Below, piece by piece: positions 10,621 to 23,245 of a stretch of DNA of 64,000 nt. This DNA comes from Ligula intestinalis. Lineage: Eukaryota > Platyhelminthes > Cestoda > Diphyllobothriidea > Diphyllobothriidae. Position 1 is the first letter of the stretch, and each line of letters starts with the position of its first letter. The notes below the pieces were generated by a model that searched no databases, was not told the origin of the DNA, and was given only the letters and a program-made list of their open reading frames with translations. The DNA lies in NCBI GenBank assembly GCA_036362985.1, contig JAYGXS010000003.1, positions 78,322,092 through 78,386,091 on the forward strand. Direction: 5' to 3'. Position numbers and translations under genes: made by a program.

Positions 10621-11574
10621 TGGCCGCCGTGTTTATTGAAAGCATCGATCATTCGGCCCATCGAGGGGCCACAACATACTCACAAACCGGGTATGATAGC
10701 TGGACCGACTACGGGCGTTCCGTTCGGCCTGTAACAAAATAGTTTGTTGCAAATAGATAAGCTGTTGTAAGCAGTTGCTTAACTTTACGTAGAAGGGACA
10801 GTTCTGAATGCAATATCGAATAAATGTGGGTGGTGTGATCGTGCAATCAATGGAACAAGAATTTCATTTTCCTACCATTTCGCAAGACAAAAATATCTGT
10901 TCCGAAAAGAATTTAATCCTCCTTAACTACTGCTTCCACAGGCTGGCTCACGTTAAGCACATCCGTTTTCGCCAACCAATGCCCGATACCGCAGGATTGT
11001 GTTGAAATCAATGTCAGTCAACTTTGCTGCTCTCTTTGCCAAACGCAGAACTGCAGGCTGGGTGGTCCGTGGTGCGTAAAATAGGATGCAAACTGACATT
11101 CAATTTAACATCCTTGAGTACAGCCTGAGAGAACCGAAGTGCGTGGGGGGAGGGGGGGGACCGTCTTGCATTACGCATTTCTTAGGACGCTGCAGGTTAA
11201 ATCAGCTTGACAGATCATATAAAAAAACGTTTCCCTTTAAAGCAACGAAGGATGATAAGGCAGCGTTATCGATAAGCGATGGGTATGTAACACTTACAGG
11301 CATACAAACGACTACAAACAAATGTCTACAAGCGTTAAGCTAGAAGACTTCGAGGGAACTATGAGCTGAACGCCCCGCAGAACTCTTTGAGGTATCTCAC
11401 GATCCTATACACAACCAAAGAAATCGTGACCCGCACATCGTGGCCACACATCGGAGTACTGGAGACTGATGACCAAACAAAACAATCCATTCCCTAAACG
11501 AAGTGAATATTGGAGTTCCAGAAAAAATTTGCGAAAAAGAAGATGCTACCGCTGACGTTTTGGATTCTGTCGAG
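10621..11574. other. no recognised feature
   Basis: Small ORFs only. A G-rich patch at about 11142-11160 is unremarkable. Confidence 0.3.
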
Positions 11575-11590
11575 AATGAGAGAAGACGAC

Positions 11591-11660
11591 TCGATCGCTG
11601 GGACAATGCTCTTGTTCGCCTGAAGTTTCGAGATCCGTCGAGGATTCGTCATCAGAGACA
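11591..11660 (-). ncRNA. hammerhead-like motif (solo copy)
   Basis: On the minus strand CTGATGA (11655-11649) is followed by AATCC, a short loop, GGAT and then GAAACTTC. The downstream block TTGTCCCAGCGATCGAG is conserved. Stem II has four good pairs, but the base next to the core is a C-C mismatch. No PLE coding sequence was recognised beside it. Confidence 0.5.
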
Positions 11661-11954
11661 TAGTCAAAGCGCAGTAGCAGAAACGGGTGAGAATCCTTTA
11701 TCATCGCCGGATAGTCTGAGACAGAAACTCTGACGACAGCGAACATAATTTTCGCACAATTATCAAGCCTGCATCCGACACGGACAAGGAAATTGCGGCC
11801 GTTAATGAGTCGAACGCGAAGTGTAGAGCCATCACCGCACCAATTAAAACCCCCAGGCCGTGGCTAGAGGAGTTGATAATTATAGTACGCATACGGATAA
11901 CCACTACGAACTTTAAATACCGTGCAACCTGTTCATGTATCACCCCTATCTGCG
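11661..11954. other. possible PLE 3' untranslated remnant
   Basis: It lies on the side where PLE sequence would be expected relative to the neighbouring motif, but I find no convincing coding match. Confidence 0.25.
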
Positions 11955-12210
11955 CATGCCTCAGACTTGTTTACGATTACCTATGACTAAGGATTCCCGA
12001 CGGAATCCGAAACGTCAGGCAAATAAAACTCTCGTTCCAGTGATCGCATCTTCGTCTTCTGAAGGTAATCTTACCTTTGATTTGTTCTCCTAGTAGTCTA
12101 GAGATTTTCCTTCTGTGATAGGCGGTAACACCAAAACGTTCATGCAAATGTCGTTTCATACTGGAATGCAAACTGCTGGACTGCACAGAAGACATTGTCT
12201 ACAAAGTTTT
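11955..12210 (+). repeat. terminal repeat copy with long-stem hammerhead-like motif
   Basis: It begins with 'tgcgcatg' sequence shared with the 46.5-kb and 51.8-kb copies. It ends with a segment ('gtctagagattttc', 'taacaccaaaac', 'catgcaaat') that recurs at 41180-41230. A CTTCGTCTTC tail lies at about 12048-12058. Confidence 0.55.
11981..12050 (+). ncRNA. hammerhead-like motif, long-stem variant
   Basis: CTATGACTAA is followed by a perfect 7-bp hairpin (GGATTCC, CGAC, GGAATCC) and GAAACGTCAGG. The 3' half of the core and stem II are ideal, but the 5' half is CTATGAC instead of CTGATGA. AATAAA follows. It is a second lineage of the same repeat type. Confidence 0.45.
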
Positions 12211-13948
12211 TTTGCAAATAAATCATGAATACGTGAACATTTTGCTAAATATTTAATTTTAAAGAGAGTATCTAACTTTTAAAAGGTGCAAGTAATTTCA
12301 GGATATCTATGATCTCAACTTTTTTTCTGAAGTTAATCGTCAGGGTTGTCATCCGTAGCCTTCAAATATATGCATGCAATACTAGTAAGGGTAGCTCCTG
12401 TTCTCATGGTAACTGTGTTTACAGAAATACTATCGCAAAGGCAAGAGAACCCTTCCCCAGTCCCCCTTCGCAGCGATAAGCCATTGCAGTTATCTAGCCA
12501 GAAAAGAGGTTGTTTGGCTACCAAGATTACGTCTGTTCCCGACGGATGCTCTCTGTCTGGACGTCAAAAACTAACGCGTTTACATAACAACACTGACCTC
12601 GGAGGTCTAGCATCGCCGACAGTCTGACCTATTGCTTTGATGGAGATACCCTCCGACTCCGTGTATGTCAAGTCGTAGTTGTTTTTCTCGGTTCAGCATT
12701 TGGTTGTTGGGAGTGGTGGGGGTGGGTTAACTACTAACTCTTCTTAAACTGTTCTGACTTTTTTCTGGCTGTGTGAGCAAACAGAGAGCTGGCAAAGCAG
12801 GTGTCCAAAATGCAGTGTTCCACATTCTTTTTTTTTAAATTGATCAACTTCGGTCGTCTAATACAGTAGAAGCCTGATAAAAAATGCAGGTTAGTTGAAC
12901 ATGCATTACTGCTGATGGACAGATGCGGGGTTCGGTTAAGCCACTGCGTCTCAGCATGTTCGTCAGCAAATAGCCTTCTACTTAACGACTGAAAGTCAGT
13001 ACCGTGTGTTTGTTGACTGCGACCCCTTCCCAGTCCTGAAACCATTGATATTCTACCCAACGAAGTAGCTTGGTGTTACTCTGGCATCTAATCTCTCATT
13101 TATCCATCATATTGAAGGTCTTTTTATTAAAATCCGCAATTTTTACATTATATCTGCCGCTGGCGTTCATATCGCACACCGCAAGACCTTATCTGGCGAT
13201 TTATAGATGCCTGCATTTTTACCATCATTTTTCACTACTTCCCAGTAATTTTTGAGCCTTACTTAAAAAAAGAACTGGTCCCTTATAAACGTATCCTCCG
13301 AATGCTCTTTTTAGGTGCCGGTGCTTTCTAGGTTTTTTTAGCTAACAAAGACACTTAAAAACGGTCGAGCAATTTGTTGATCGTATTCATAATGAGGTCA
13401 CTCACCCTCTTAACTCTGAAATAATAGCTGTGAAGTCTTCCCATACTATGCGTCGAAGCATCCATCATAAATCTTGTCGTACCTTGACATATTAGCACTC
13501 TGTACTCTTATTCCTAACACGCTACCTCACATGTGAAGAAACGATAATGAAGATGTTGAAAGCCAACCTGTCTCCATAACAGCTGCGGATATCGTGTAAA
13601 CCTATAACTATGAGTATTCTATGACATTTTACCTTTTATGTTATTTTATCCCTTGCTCTCCGTGAATAGAACCATTTTTTGCTGAAAATTTGGGATATTA
13701 TCTTTAAATTAAAGCCTTCTTATTACCCAGAAGCAGCCTGGAAAACAGGACAAATGTCCACGTAACGCGACCAAGTGGTTAAGGCATAGATGAAATTGAA
13801 ATATTTGCCTGTTTGGGTATTTTCGTAATCTCGACCTCTTATTCGACTGCGTAGGGTTATTGCTAACTGATACGGCAAAATACACGCTTGAATCTCTCCC
13901 CTCTCCCTCATCGTACGCACGCGCATATCAGAGTAACAGCTCAGGCTT
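12211..13948. other. no recognised feature; AT-rich from about 13.1 kb
   Basis: Scattered ORFs under 110 codons have no family resemblance. A minus-strand 108-codon ORF at 12734-13060 crosses a T-run and is not convincing. Confidence 0.3.
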
Positions 13949-13979
<31 letters not shown>

Positions 13980-13992
13980 AAGAAGAAGAAGG
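13949..13992. repeat. AAG microsatellite
   Basis: About 14 AAG repeats lie outside the hammerhead-like copy that follows. This is the expected tail position of the PLE-derived terminal repeat read on the minus strand. Confidence 0.9.
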
Positions 13993-14012
13993 TATTATCA
14001 GTGAAAAATGAG

Positions 14013-14063
14013 CCTTATTTGTCTGGCGTTTCGAAATCCATCGCAAATCCATAATCAGAGGTA
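14013..14063 (-). ncRNA. hammerhead-like motif beside AAG tail
   Basis: The minus strand reads CTGATTA (one core change), ATTTGCGATGGAT as stem-loop II, TTC, GAAACGCCAG and then ACAAATAAG. The AAG/TTC tail at 13949-13992 completes the terminal-repeat structure. Confidence 0.5.
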
Positions 14064-14304
14064 ATATCAAAAACACTATTTACGCTTTATTTCCTTATCA
14101 TCTTTCATCCCTCGAGGATGGAGTTTAATTTGACAGAATATCTCGAAGTATTGGTAGGCAGTGATCGTAAGCAGTTGAATAAGAATTCGCGAAATTGTAT
14201 GAATTCAATAAATTTTACCAAGTTTACTGCCTTTGCTTTGTTTGACCTCATGTCTGGAAAATAATGACTCAGTTCAGACGGAGAAAATGCGACCACTGAT
14301 GATT

Positions 14305-14352
14305 ATTGGCCTGGCGTTTCGGGATCTCTCCCACAACCTTCGTCAGAGACAG
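14305..14352 (-). ncRNA. hammerhead-like motif, variant
   Basis: Minus strand: CTGACGA (14346-14340), then a hairpin GGGA-GAGA-TCCC and GAAACGCCAG. The stem is well formed but core T7 is C. Confidence 0.4.
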
Positions 14353-15302
14353 CTGCATAAAACAGTTGTCAAATTCGTAAGAAAGAATGCACACCTGCTC
14401 ATTTAACCTGTTTTCAACAGAAGCTGTTACGAGCAATTATAAACTTTTTCAAAGAACATAAAGTAATACTGTAAACTAAATTCTTCAGGTTTATGGACCT
14501 GCGTGATATATTGATATTTGGAGTACGCATTTCATTTTGTAGAAGGTTAGACCTTGAGGAAACAGGATCAATTTGCACAAAGGGATTTTGACATTCATCA
14601 AAACTTTCTACGCCACAACCTGTTCGAAGGGCCCATTTTGCCCAAAAAACAACCTTCGAAAAGTTTAAAGTTTAAAGTTTGAAGTATAAGTAAAGATTTC
14701 TAGGTTAATAGCGACACATGAGCTCCAGCTGAAGCAACCATCAAACCTGAATATGTATGCCCCCAAATCTTGGCATAAGAAAGTTTGCAGTACCAAGGTG
14801 GTGATAAAAGCCATTTAGACGGCAGTAGTTTTAGAGGAACGGGTGAAACAGGTAAAATGTTGTAGCAAGCCAGAAAATAATATTTATGCTTGTTGTATGT
14901 GTTAGGTTATTCTGAAGCCAAAATCGCACAATATAAGAAATAACCAATAGTAAACTGTTAAATCTCACAGAAAATGCGTCCATTTAAACCAAAGAGCCAG
15001 ACCACTTATCTGGAAACTGACTGGTTATTAAGCTTCTGGTGGAATTTTCAGGACCTCAACTCCATTAGGGGTGATCAGCTGCTAATGGCTAAACCCCAAC
15101 AGTACTGTCGCCAGTTTTTCTCAGTCATTCGGGTGAAGTTACACAGACAAACATCTTGTAGGTTGTTGTTTTCACTTATAAGTTACCATGCTGGTCTGTT
15201 GCAATGAATCAATATTCCAGAATGGGAATTTTCGCAAAGTTAATCAATATTCCTAGAAGATTATCGATTGCCTGAGGTTTCAGCAGGCTTAACTACACAG
15301 AG
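14353..15302. other. no recognised feature
   Basis: AT-rich sequence with one unsupported 77-codon ORF. Confidence 0.3.
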
Positions 15303-17215
15303 CTGGGTCCATTCAATTCGCAATTTGCGATAAAGGAGTGAACAAAATAATCGATTTCAGAGCGGAGTCTTCTGCAGCAGTGGCAAACTGCTGAGGGCTT
15401 GAGCCCAAGTAGATGTAACAGATTTTTATGATGACTTTTTTAATCTGTGGGTCTCAATTCGACCAGGTTGCCATCTGCAGATAATTCGACGAGTTACGCT
15501 TTTGCCTAGCAGAATCCAGAGAAGGCAGATGACAGAAATAGTTCTTGTGCTGTTCCATAAATCTACACCGTGGGCTAGCTTATCAACAATTTCTGCAGGG
15601 CCGTTGACAAAGGTGTGAGAATTAATGTTTCATATAGGGGCGGCAAAATAATTATTGCGATCTGGCTCGAGCATGACCTGTCAGGCAACTCGCATGCGAC
15701 GAGGTCATTATAAGTTTGTCTTAAAATTCGGGTTCGGTTATGAGAGGCGCTAAAACCGGATGAATTCGCTTTCAATTGCAAGGATAGAGTACGCTTCTTT
15801 GAGATTTTTGAACGGACGGTAGAGGAATTTTCTGTACTCCCAGTGTACAGACGGAAAATAAATTCGTTACACTCTATATTTCTTAAAAATGATGAAGGTC
15901 TAAAAGAACTGTGTATTTTTTTCTTAGCTGTGAATCCAACCAGCCTCCGAAAACTGCGCTGCAATTTTGCGATAAGCTGCGTACCAGTAATAATCTGGAG
16001 CAGATAATAAATGGGTAAATATACTTTATAAATATCACTTTTTGATCTTATAACGCCATAAATCTCTAATACGTGAACGATAGTTAGATAGAAATTGTTT
16101 TTTTGCGTGTAGAGATACCACAATCTTTTGGTTTAATAGAGACCAGTTTTCATAACTTATCAAACAAAAATTACATGAAACTAGCTAAAAATTATATTCA
16201 CCCATACTAAGATACAACATAAACATAGCATTAAAAGGTAGTTATTAATTTTTTGTAAGGTCTGCTTCTTGTTGAAATATGTGCTTCAATGGAAATGCTA
16301 GCTCTACATACGAAAATGATGGCTTTAATCTTACCGTTGGCTATGCATAAAATAACTCTTTTGTCTTGGTTTACCTTGGTAGTATCTTTAACTTACATTT
16401 ACAAATAAATCCTCCAAGTATGGTTTTTACAGACTAATATGAGACCCTAATGCCTCGTATGGCCCGAAACATAATAAAGAGTAGGAGAAATAAATTTCGC
16501 TAGCGATTGGTGAACGATCATCATTACTTTTCAATATCCACCGATCTAAACGGGCATGACTATTAGCTTGTGGCTCAATGGTTAGAGCGTTCGACTCAAA
16601 CCAGAGAGAAAGCGAGTTCGATGCTCGGGTGGGACGCCACTTGGGATTCGGTATGCCTGGCTGACGACGACTAATAAGCCAGAAACGGCCATTTCAGTCT
16701 CCCTTGTCCTTGCCGGCAGTACCATTTGCCCACTTTCCAGTCTGCCTCTTCCAGTGAAGCCTTTGCCCATAATTGTTTTCATTAGTATTGCAAAATCTTA
16801 GTAAAAATGTCCAAGAGTGTATTCTACTTGCGAAGGCGCCACGCAGATTCAAAGCACTCGCTAGCTATTAAGACTGCAGTTGCACTCAGTGCGTGCAGAC
16901 TAGTTTGTTTGCAGGACGTTACGAATGTTAAAAGGATGACTTTTAATCACGCGAATTGTAAAACTGCTCAGTCGCATCTCGATGTGTTAAAACGCTGATG
17001 TAGTACTTTTAAACAAACTTATCCTGGGCACACTTTGTCTTCAATCAAAGAACACTCTTTTTATGCCTTGTTTTTAATATATAGCCCGAAAGCTCGACCG
17101 TCGTTTCCGACCACGTCAACCATGTTTCTCACAACCAGATTACTGCAGGGACGTTGACTTGCACATGAATTAGTTCATAGTGATGACAGTCTTTCACGGC
17201 ACCTTATAAGTTGCC
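15303..17215 (+). repeat. tandem duplication, unit A
   Basis: It aligns with 17298-18960 in the same order. Markers are the 'cgcaatttgc' start, 'caatttctgcagggccgttgacaaaggtgtgagaatta', 'ggggcggcaaaataatta', the SINE, 'caggacgtta' and 'gattttaatatat'-like sequence. The 182-codon minus ORF at 15575-16123 lies in this unit but is not preserved in unit B, so it is unlikely to be a gene. The units differ by many indels, so the duplication is old. Confidence 0.75.
16566..16730 (+). repeat. tRNA-derived SINE, copy c
   Basis: The head TGGCTCAATGGTTAGAGCG (A box) and GAGTTCGATGCTCGG (B box) is followed by the full body: cttgggattcggtat, ctggctgacgacgac, taataagccagaaacggcc, cagtctcccttgtcc. It is among the best-preserved copies. 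Confidence 0.85.
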
Positions 17216-17297
17216 GCGTTGGTCTCTTCCGTTTGATCAATATCCTTTTAATGTTATCAAGTATCTTAAGTTCTAGCATTCTTAGCTAAGCGGAAAA

Positions 17298-18960
17298 GGG
17301 CCCATCTTATGCGCAATTTGCAGTGACGCAGTGAGCGAAGTAATCAATTTCAGAGCGAAGTTTTTCGCAGAGCAGCGGCAAACTGATGAGAGCTCGAGTC
17401 CAATTTTCACTGCACGATGTCACGGGTTTTTATCCTCGCTTTTTTATCAGCGGGTCTCAGTCCAACCAGCTTACCTGCTGCAGATAGTTTGGCGAGTTAT
17501 GCTTTTGCGGATGAGAACCTTGAGAAGACAGATGACAGAAATATGTCTTGTGCTGTTCCATAAATCTACAACGCGGGCTAGCTTATCAACAATTTCTACA
17601 GGGCCGTTGACAAAGGTGTGAGAATTAATGTTTCACACAGGGGCGGCAAAATAATTATCGCGATCTGGCTCGAGCGTGACCCGTCAGGTATCTCGCAGGT
17701 GGCTAGTTTGTCTTAAAATTCGGGTCCGGTTATGAGAGGCGCTAAAACTGGATGAATTTGCTCCTAATTGCAACGATCAAGTACACTTCTTTTCAATTTC
17801 GAAACGGACTGTAGAGGAATTTTCTGTAAGCCCAGTGTTTACATGCAAAGGAAATTTCCTTACACTCTCATCTTCTTAAAAATTTTCAAGGCTTTCAAGA
17901 GCTGTGAATTTAACCAACCTCCCGAAGCTGCTTTCCAAGTTTGTGATAAGCCATGTACCAGAAATAATCGAAAGCGGAAAATAAATGAATAAAAGTAATT
18001 TATGTTTGCCAAAATAGCATCACTTTACCTTATAAATCTGTATATGAATTATTTAATTTGCAAATAAAAAAGTTTTGTCGTAAAGAAACAAGTTTTTATA
18101 AATAATCAAAAAGCAAGTTATGGGATACTAGCTTAAACGTGTATTCATAGATACTAAGAGCTAACATAAACGTAGCATTAATAAGGTAGCTCTTCATTAG
18201 GTTAGCGTCTGCTTGTGTTTAAATATGCGGTTAAATACAAATACCATTTGTACTTACGAAAAGAATACCCGTCATCTTACCCTCGGTCTAATATAAAATA
18301 ACTGTCTTGTCTTGGGTTACTTTAGTGATAGGTTTAAAGTATCCATAAAAATAAACGTTCCAACATATGATTATTTTGAAAAACTAGTGTGAGACATCTA
18401 ATGTCTTGTATGGGCCGAGACATGAGACAGAGCGGGAAGTGTGAGTTCAGTTAATATCTTCCGATATAAATCGGCAAGGCTCGTGGCCCAGTGGTTAGAG
18501 CGTTCGACTCTGATCGAAAAGGTCATGAGTTCTAGCCTTGGGTGATGCACCACCTAGGATTGGATATGACTGGCTGACGGCGGCTAATAAGCCAGAAATG
18601 GCCATTCCAGTCTCCCTCGTCTTTGCCGGCAGCACCATACCCCTACAGGACGTTATAAATGTCGAAAAGATGACTTTCAGCTATACTAATCGAAAAACTG
18701 CTCAGTCGCAGCTAGATTTGTTAAAACGCCAAACGTCAAAAAAGTTATCCTGCTACCCTGAGAGTCAGTCCGTACTGAACACAGATAGTCCTAAATTAAA
18801 GTACACTACTTCTTACCACCTTGATTTTAATATATGGCACAACAGTTCGAACGTCGTTCCCAACTGCGTGTCCGGAAACCAGATGGGTGCAGGTGCTGTG
18901 ACTTGCGCGTGAATTCGTTTATAGTGATTGCAGACTTTCGCGGCACATAGCAAATTCTTG
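17298..18960 (+). repeat. tandem duplication, unit B
   Basis: It is the partner of 15303-17215, in the same orientation and separated by less than 100 bp. It has the same internal order including a SINE at the equivalent position, so the SINE was present before the duplication. Confidence 0.75.
18476..18640 (+). repeat. tRNA-derived SINE, copy d
   Basis: GGCTCGTGGCCCAGTGGTTA then GAGCGTTCGACTC gives a clear tRNA-like head. A degenerate B box and the complete body follow. It is the paralogue of the copy at 16566 within the tandem duplication. Confidence 0.85.
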
Positions 18961-19140
18961 CCTCTTCTCCTACTTCGAACCGGTGTCAGCACAGAGCCAC
19001 GAAAACCAGAGGCCTGACAAAAACCCGCGCTTAGGCTTACTGTCATAAGCACCATTTGTGGCACCTTCATGGCCATACATTCCCAATAAAGCTTGTCATG
19101 CCCTAATCTGTGTCCGTTTTGGTCCAGCACCTATGGCTCA
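18950..19140 (+). repeat. dispersed repeat R5, copy b
   Basis: Shared elements with 49530-49740 and 38170-38290 include 'cggtgtcagcacagagcca', 'gaaaaccagaggcc' and 'ttttggtccagcac'. Non-coding. Confidence 0.5.
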
Positions 19141-21059
19141 TACAGCCTGCTACGAAAGTGTGCTAGCCATGTGGGGCTATCAGATTTTTCGTAGTTAAGA
19201 AACGTCATAAAGTCACACCAAGGGTAATCCATTGAAGCAGCTGCTTTCCAAAATCAGCCTCGCTTGCTTATTCCTCGCCCATGACATTGTGATTGACCGG
19301 TTCTGGGATTATACGCAGTGGTTAGCATTATGTAGGCAACACACGATGAACTGCACAGTAGGATTCATGCCTGGCTGGGGGAGGTTGCTTTATGCACAAA
19401 GTCATTTGACCATTAAGTGTGTAAGACAGTGTGGTCATAAACGGACCACGTGATAGATGCGGTGGACCAACATGTACAGTGGTCGCCACAGCCCATGCAA
19501 TTTTCATAACTTTGTAAAAGTTTGATCATTACTCGAATGCCAGTGTGAATGCATTGAGAAAGATTAAAAAATAATATTGAACTGCATCAGGCGTATTAAG
19601 TACTTAAAAGAACTAAAGGAATTACTATGTTTTTGTGACGAAAAATAAATTTTCTCCATAATCCCGTGATTTTGGAGACGTAAAAAAAGAGCTATAAATT
19701 AGAAAAATAAATTTAGATATTGTGTTAAATTGAAAACCTGAAGCTACCAATTCCTATATATCGAAAGAACTTTTCTTAAGTCAAGATATTCTGTTATCTT
19801 TAGTCTTACTGGATATGTATTTATTGAATGTCATCAAAAAAGTGTGTCATCATTTTCCTTTTTTCACTGTCTTCATTAATATATTCTGTATCTGTTTGAC
19901 GTTTATAACGAAACCTTTTAAATACGATAGACATAATGAGCATTTACCACATAGCCTGTTCTTCGATATTAGTTTTAATGAATATGGCAACGTTTTTGAA
20001 AAACAGAAATACCTCAAAACAGCGAAACACATTGTCGAGTGTAAATCTTGTCTGCAGTGGAATTTTGAAACTACTATTCCTAAGATTAATTAAGAAACTT
20101 TCCATAAAAGGTTACCTCGTAGAAAGTGCTTTGATTAGATATTCAGCTTACGAACTTCTGCATATACTTGCATTTTCCAACGTAATATCACATTAAATTT
20201 TGAGTATGTTGAGAATTTCTTTGAGTTTCCCGAAGATAAATGATTTAATTTGACTGGAGTTGGAATAACTTTCTTTTTTCTTTATAATGGATACATTTTC
20301 GTATAAGTGGATTCATTCTACTTTCTGATGTTATCATGTGAATTCAAAAACACTGGCCATATACATTGCCATTTTTTGAAGAACTTATTATTTTTCTGCC
20401 TGTTCTGTTTCTGAATAACGCAAAAGGTGAACGTAAAGTACACAAAAATCTATATTTCTTTATGACTTACATTCAGTAAGGCTTTCTTTGTCTTCAATTC
20501 GCATTAGCTTGTTCAATATTTTGTTTTTGTTGCAAGGTCTTAATGCGAATTATTTATGTATTCATACAAACACTTCCGTTACTGCATTTTGTGCAACAAA
20601 ACTCCATCGGATAACTTAACATAATTTTAAAATCCAAATCTACAATGTTAATGCAAACAAATTTGATTCCTTTAACTTGGCTTCACTTGAACCTGCACAA
20701 TTTTTGACAAACTTTTCCAGTTCGGGAAGGGATATCTTTTATGCCAATTTCACTTATTTTGGAGTTCCTTCTTAGTATCATCAACATTTACGTGCACTTG
20801 GGTTCTCTCTTTCATAAAAGCATAGAAAATTCCTTCGATATGAGACTACGCCCAATTTCCCCAAAATTATTGGCTATTTCTCTTAATAAACCTAACGAAA
20901 ACGACGATTTAACTTACTAAGCGGTCTTCATGGAATTCAATAAACTGAATGAATTAAAACAGTGTTACTTAATAGTCGCTCAAGTACCTAGCCTAATTTC
21001 ACCATGAGGGTTGCATGGTCTTTAGCGGCTACTGTAGGTCTAGATCAGGGAACGGTAGA
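19141..21059. other. AT-rich region without recognised feature
   Basis: ORFs at 19815-20196 overlap in three frames and look like chance in AT-rich DNA. Nothing supportable was found on either strand. Confidence 0.35.
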
Positions 21060-21320
21060 CGTTACTCGGGTCACGCGCCGGTAACAAATGCCGAGCATAG
21101 GGGAGGGGGCCTGGTAGCAGGATAATGGGGCGGCTGTGGTTGTGCTAGCCAGCTGTGCACGATTCCACCTCCTGTCTTCTTGACACCGGGCTCAGGTGGG
21201 CGAGGATGCAGTACATGCGACGAAAGTCCACCATCGCTTACAACTAATTCACGTGCAATTAATCGTACCTAAGTCAACCAGCGAAGGAGCATACGGTGGA
21301 CATCGTCGAAGTCAACAGTC
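21060..21320 (+). repeat. dispersed repeat R6, copy a
   Basis: The segment around 'tgcagtacatgcgacgaaagtccaccatcgctta' matches 58045-58075 ('tgccgcacaagtctaccatcactta') and the reverse complement of 18900-18950. 'gtcttcttgacaccgggctcaggtggg' resembles 63283-63320. Confidence 0.5.
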
Positions 21321-21480
21321 GAACTCTCATCACGGTATCATAAGTGATGTCTGGCGAACACAACGGTCTGTGCTGCAGATGTGTTGGTAGAAACGAGGTT
21401 CAGACTCTAAATGATCGAGAATATGCGAGGCGAAGGTGACTGAATAGACGAAGGTAAGACGGCCTCCGGGACCAGGCGTG

Positions 21481-21525
21481 TATTTGTCCGACGTTTCGAA
21501 CTCTCCCGCGAGCTCAAGGAATGAA
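21481..21525 (-). ncRNA. hammerhead-like repeat, degenerate
   Basis: On the minus strand TTGAGCTCGCGGGAGAG is followed by TTCGAAACGTCGGACAAATA. The 3' core half (GAAACGTC) and the ACAAATA block match the family. The CTGATGA half is largely lost. Confidence 0.35.
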
Positions 21526-22629
21526 AAAACGTACAGCTCTGCCCTTGACCTATGCCCTCGATTTGCTCGCGCAAGGCGAGGCAGGCATACGGAAGCTCGA
21601 TATGCCTGTGCGCACGTTTAGCTGACAGTCAGTGTCCGTTAGAGCACAGCCGTTTAGTGGCAATGGTTAGACCTCAGCTCTCACACCGCGTCTGCCAGTG
21701 TACTAACCACAGCACTGGATTACAGTCTGTTTCGAAAAATGGATCAGGAAGTGAAGGGAAAATATGATCGACACCGGGCATCGATCTACACGTCGGACGT
21801 GCTTTTCTCCCTCAGGTCAAGTTTAGGAGCGTAGTTCAGAAGGTTGTCAACTGACAGGATAACTGAGACTCACTGGAGGCTCGACAGTCCGGCTGTATTT
21901 GCTCCTCAACACAGTTATAGTGGCAACCTCGTTGGTGTGAGAACCCAGCTGCTCTTACAGAGTGCGGTGGAAACTAGACCATAGAGGGCTCTGCGCGCAC
22001 CCATATTTGTTCCTCATATCATTTTTTCTGCGATCGGAGCAAGGTTGCTGAGAGAGTTTCGAGTGCGCTTGATGCATTGCACGCCTGCTCCACTAAATCA
22101 TAATTCGTAGGTGGCAGTCGCCGATGCTGCAGACTGTGGACGTCATTGCTCGCGACTGTCTAACTACTATACTTAACTTTGTTTCTGTCAGCAAAAAATT
22201 CTTGCTTCTTTTAAAAACTTCCAATAGTGTAGTGCAGACAAAGACCGAGCCAACTATCTGGACTGTGACCCCTTTTGAGACCTCCGACGCAGAATGACCT
22301 CGAAAGCACATAAAAGTACTGAGTTTTTTTAAGAACTATGCAGCCACACTTCTATTGAAACCCTTAAAATTGATGAGAACACAAGAGCAGCCGCCAAGTG
22401 AGCCACGTCTAGCCGAAAACAGCTACTTTATCCAGCGCTTAAGAGTTACACAGCAATTCAGGGGAAGGGATTGCTCGTAGGTTTTTTTAAATTTTAACAA
22501 AGATTAAAACTTCACCGCTTCTGTGATGTGCTTAGGTAATCGTAGCCACTGAGGTTTACTCGTGAATGCCCTCGTCACCAACCATACAGCAGAGCGGATT
22601 TGAGGAAGTAGCCAAAACGTTAGCGGCAA
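21526..22629. other. no recognised feature
   Basis: Only small unsupported ORFs. Confidence 0.3.
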
Positions 22630-22795
22630 AGTTGGGCGGGTAATATCGATCCATGTGTGATTAAACTCATGGTGTGAAGCGTGACATTCGAAGCTCAAGT
22701 AGGTAGAGCGTTGGCTTGCGTAAAAGGCCTCCTTCCTATGCGGGTTCGAATCCTGCCGAATGCCGCGAGTTTTTTCAGAATTTGGTCAACCAAAT
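22630..22795 (+). repeat. tRNA-like repeat, single arm
   Basis: The tRNA-like segment at 22683-22764 has a near-complete acceptor stem (GACATTC with GAATGCC), a D-arm-like AGCTC...GAGC and a T arm GCGGGTTCGAATCCTGC. It is preceded by 'aaagttgggcgggtaa...gtgattaaactca' and followed by 'cgcgagttttttcagaatt', the same flanks as the palindromic elements at 40, 56 and 60 kb. The extended variable region and repeat context argue against a functional tRNA gene. Confidence 0.65.
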
Positions 22796-23129
22796 CAAAC
22801 AATTTTCCTTGATGGATGCTCACTTATCGTGTTACACGACACAGTCTCCCACTGCGCCTTTGAGTTTTCGCTCTCTCAAGCCCCCCAACAGCAGCAGCAA
22901 CAGCAGAGCGGCTAGTATCAACCGACCAGAAAACGAACCCATGGTTCAAGTGGTAGGGGGTTGGAGTTCCAGGAGTCGAATACCAAATGCTCCACAGTTG
23001 GCTGAAACCTAGTCATAGTCATTTCATTTTCAAATATCTTTGTTGGTTATGATATTCTATTTAAAAATTCAAGTTGTTGACTTTAAATCATATGAAGGCT
23101 CACTTGCTATTCCGAGCTTTCAACCTCGT

Positions 23130-23245
23130 ACAGATTTCATCTTCAGAGATAACAGCAGCAAAAAATGAGACAACCATAGGGGGTGTAAACCAATAAATTA
23201 TTAATGGTGCACGTCTGGAGGTTACTGCGCAGGGCTCTGTACGCA
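23130..23245 (+). repeat. dispersed repeat R7, copy a
   Basis: The order 'cagagataacagcagcaaaa', 'taaaccaat', 'aatggtgcacgt', 'gggctctgtacgc' parallels 42630-42745. Confidence 0.5.

Noticed and set aside
15575..16123. 182-codon minus ORF
   Set aside because: It lies in a tandem duplicate whose sister unit does not keep the frame; no domain recognised.
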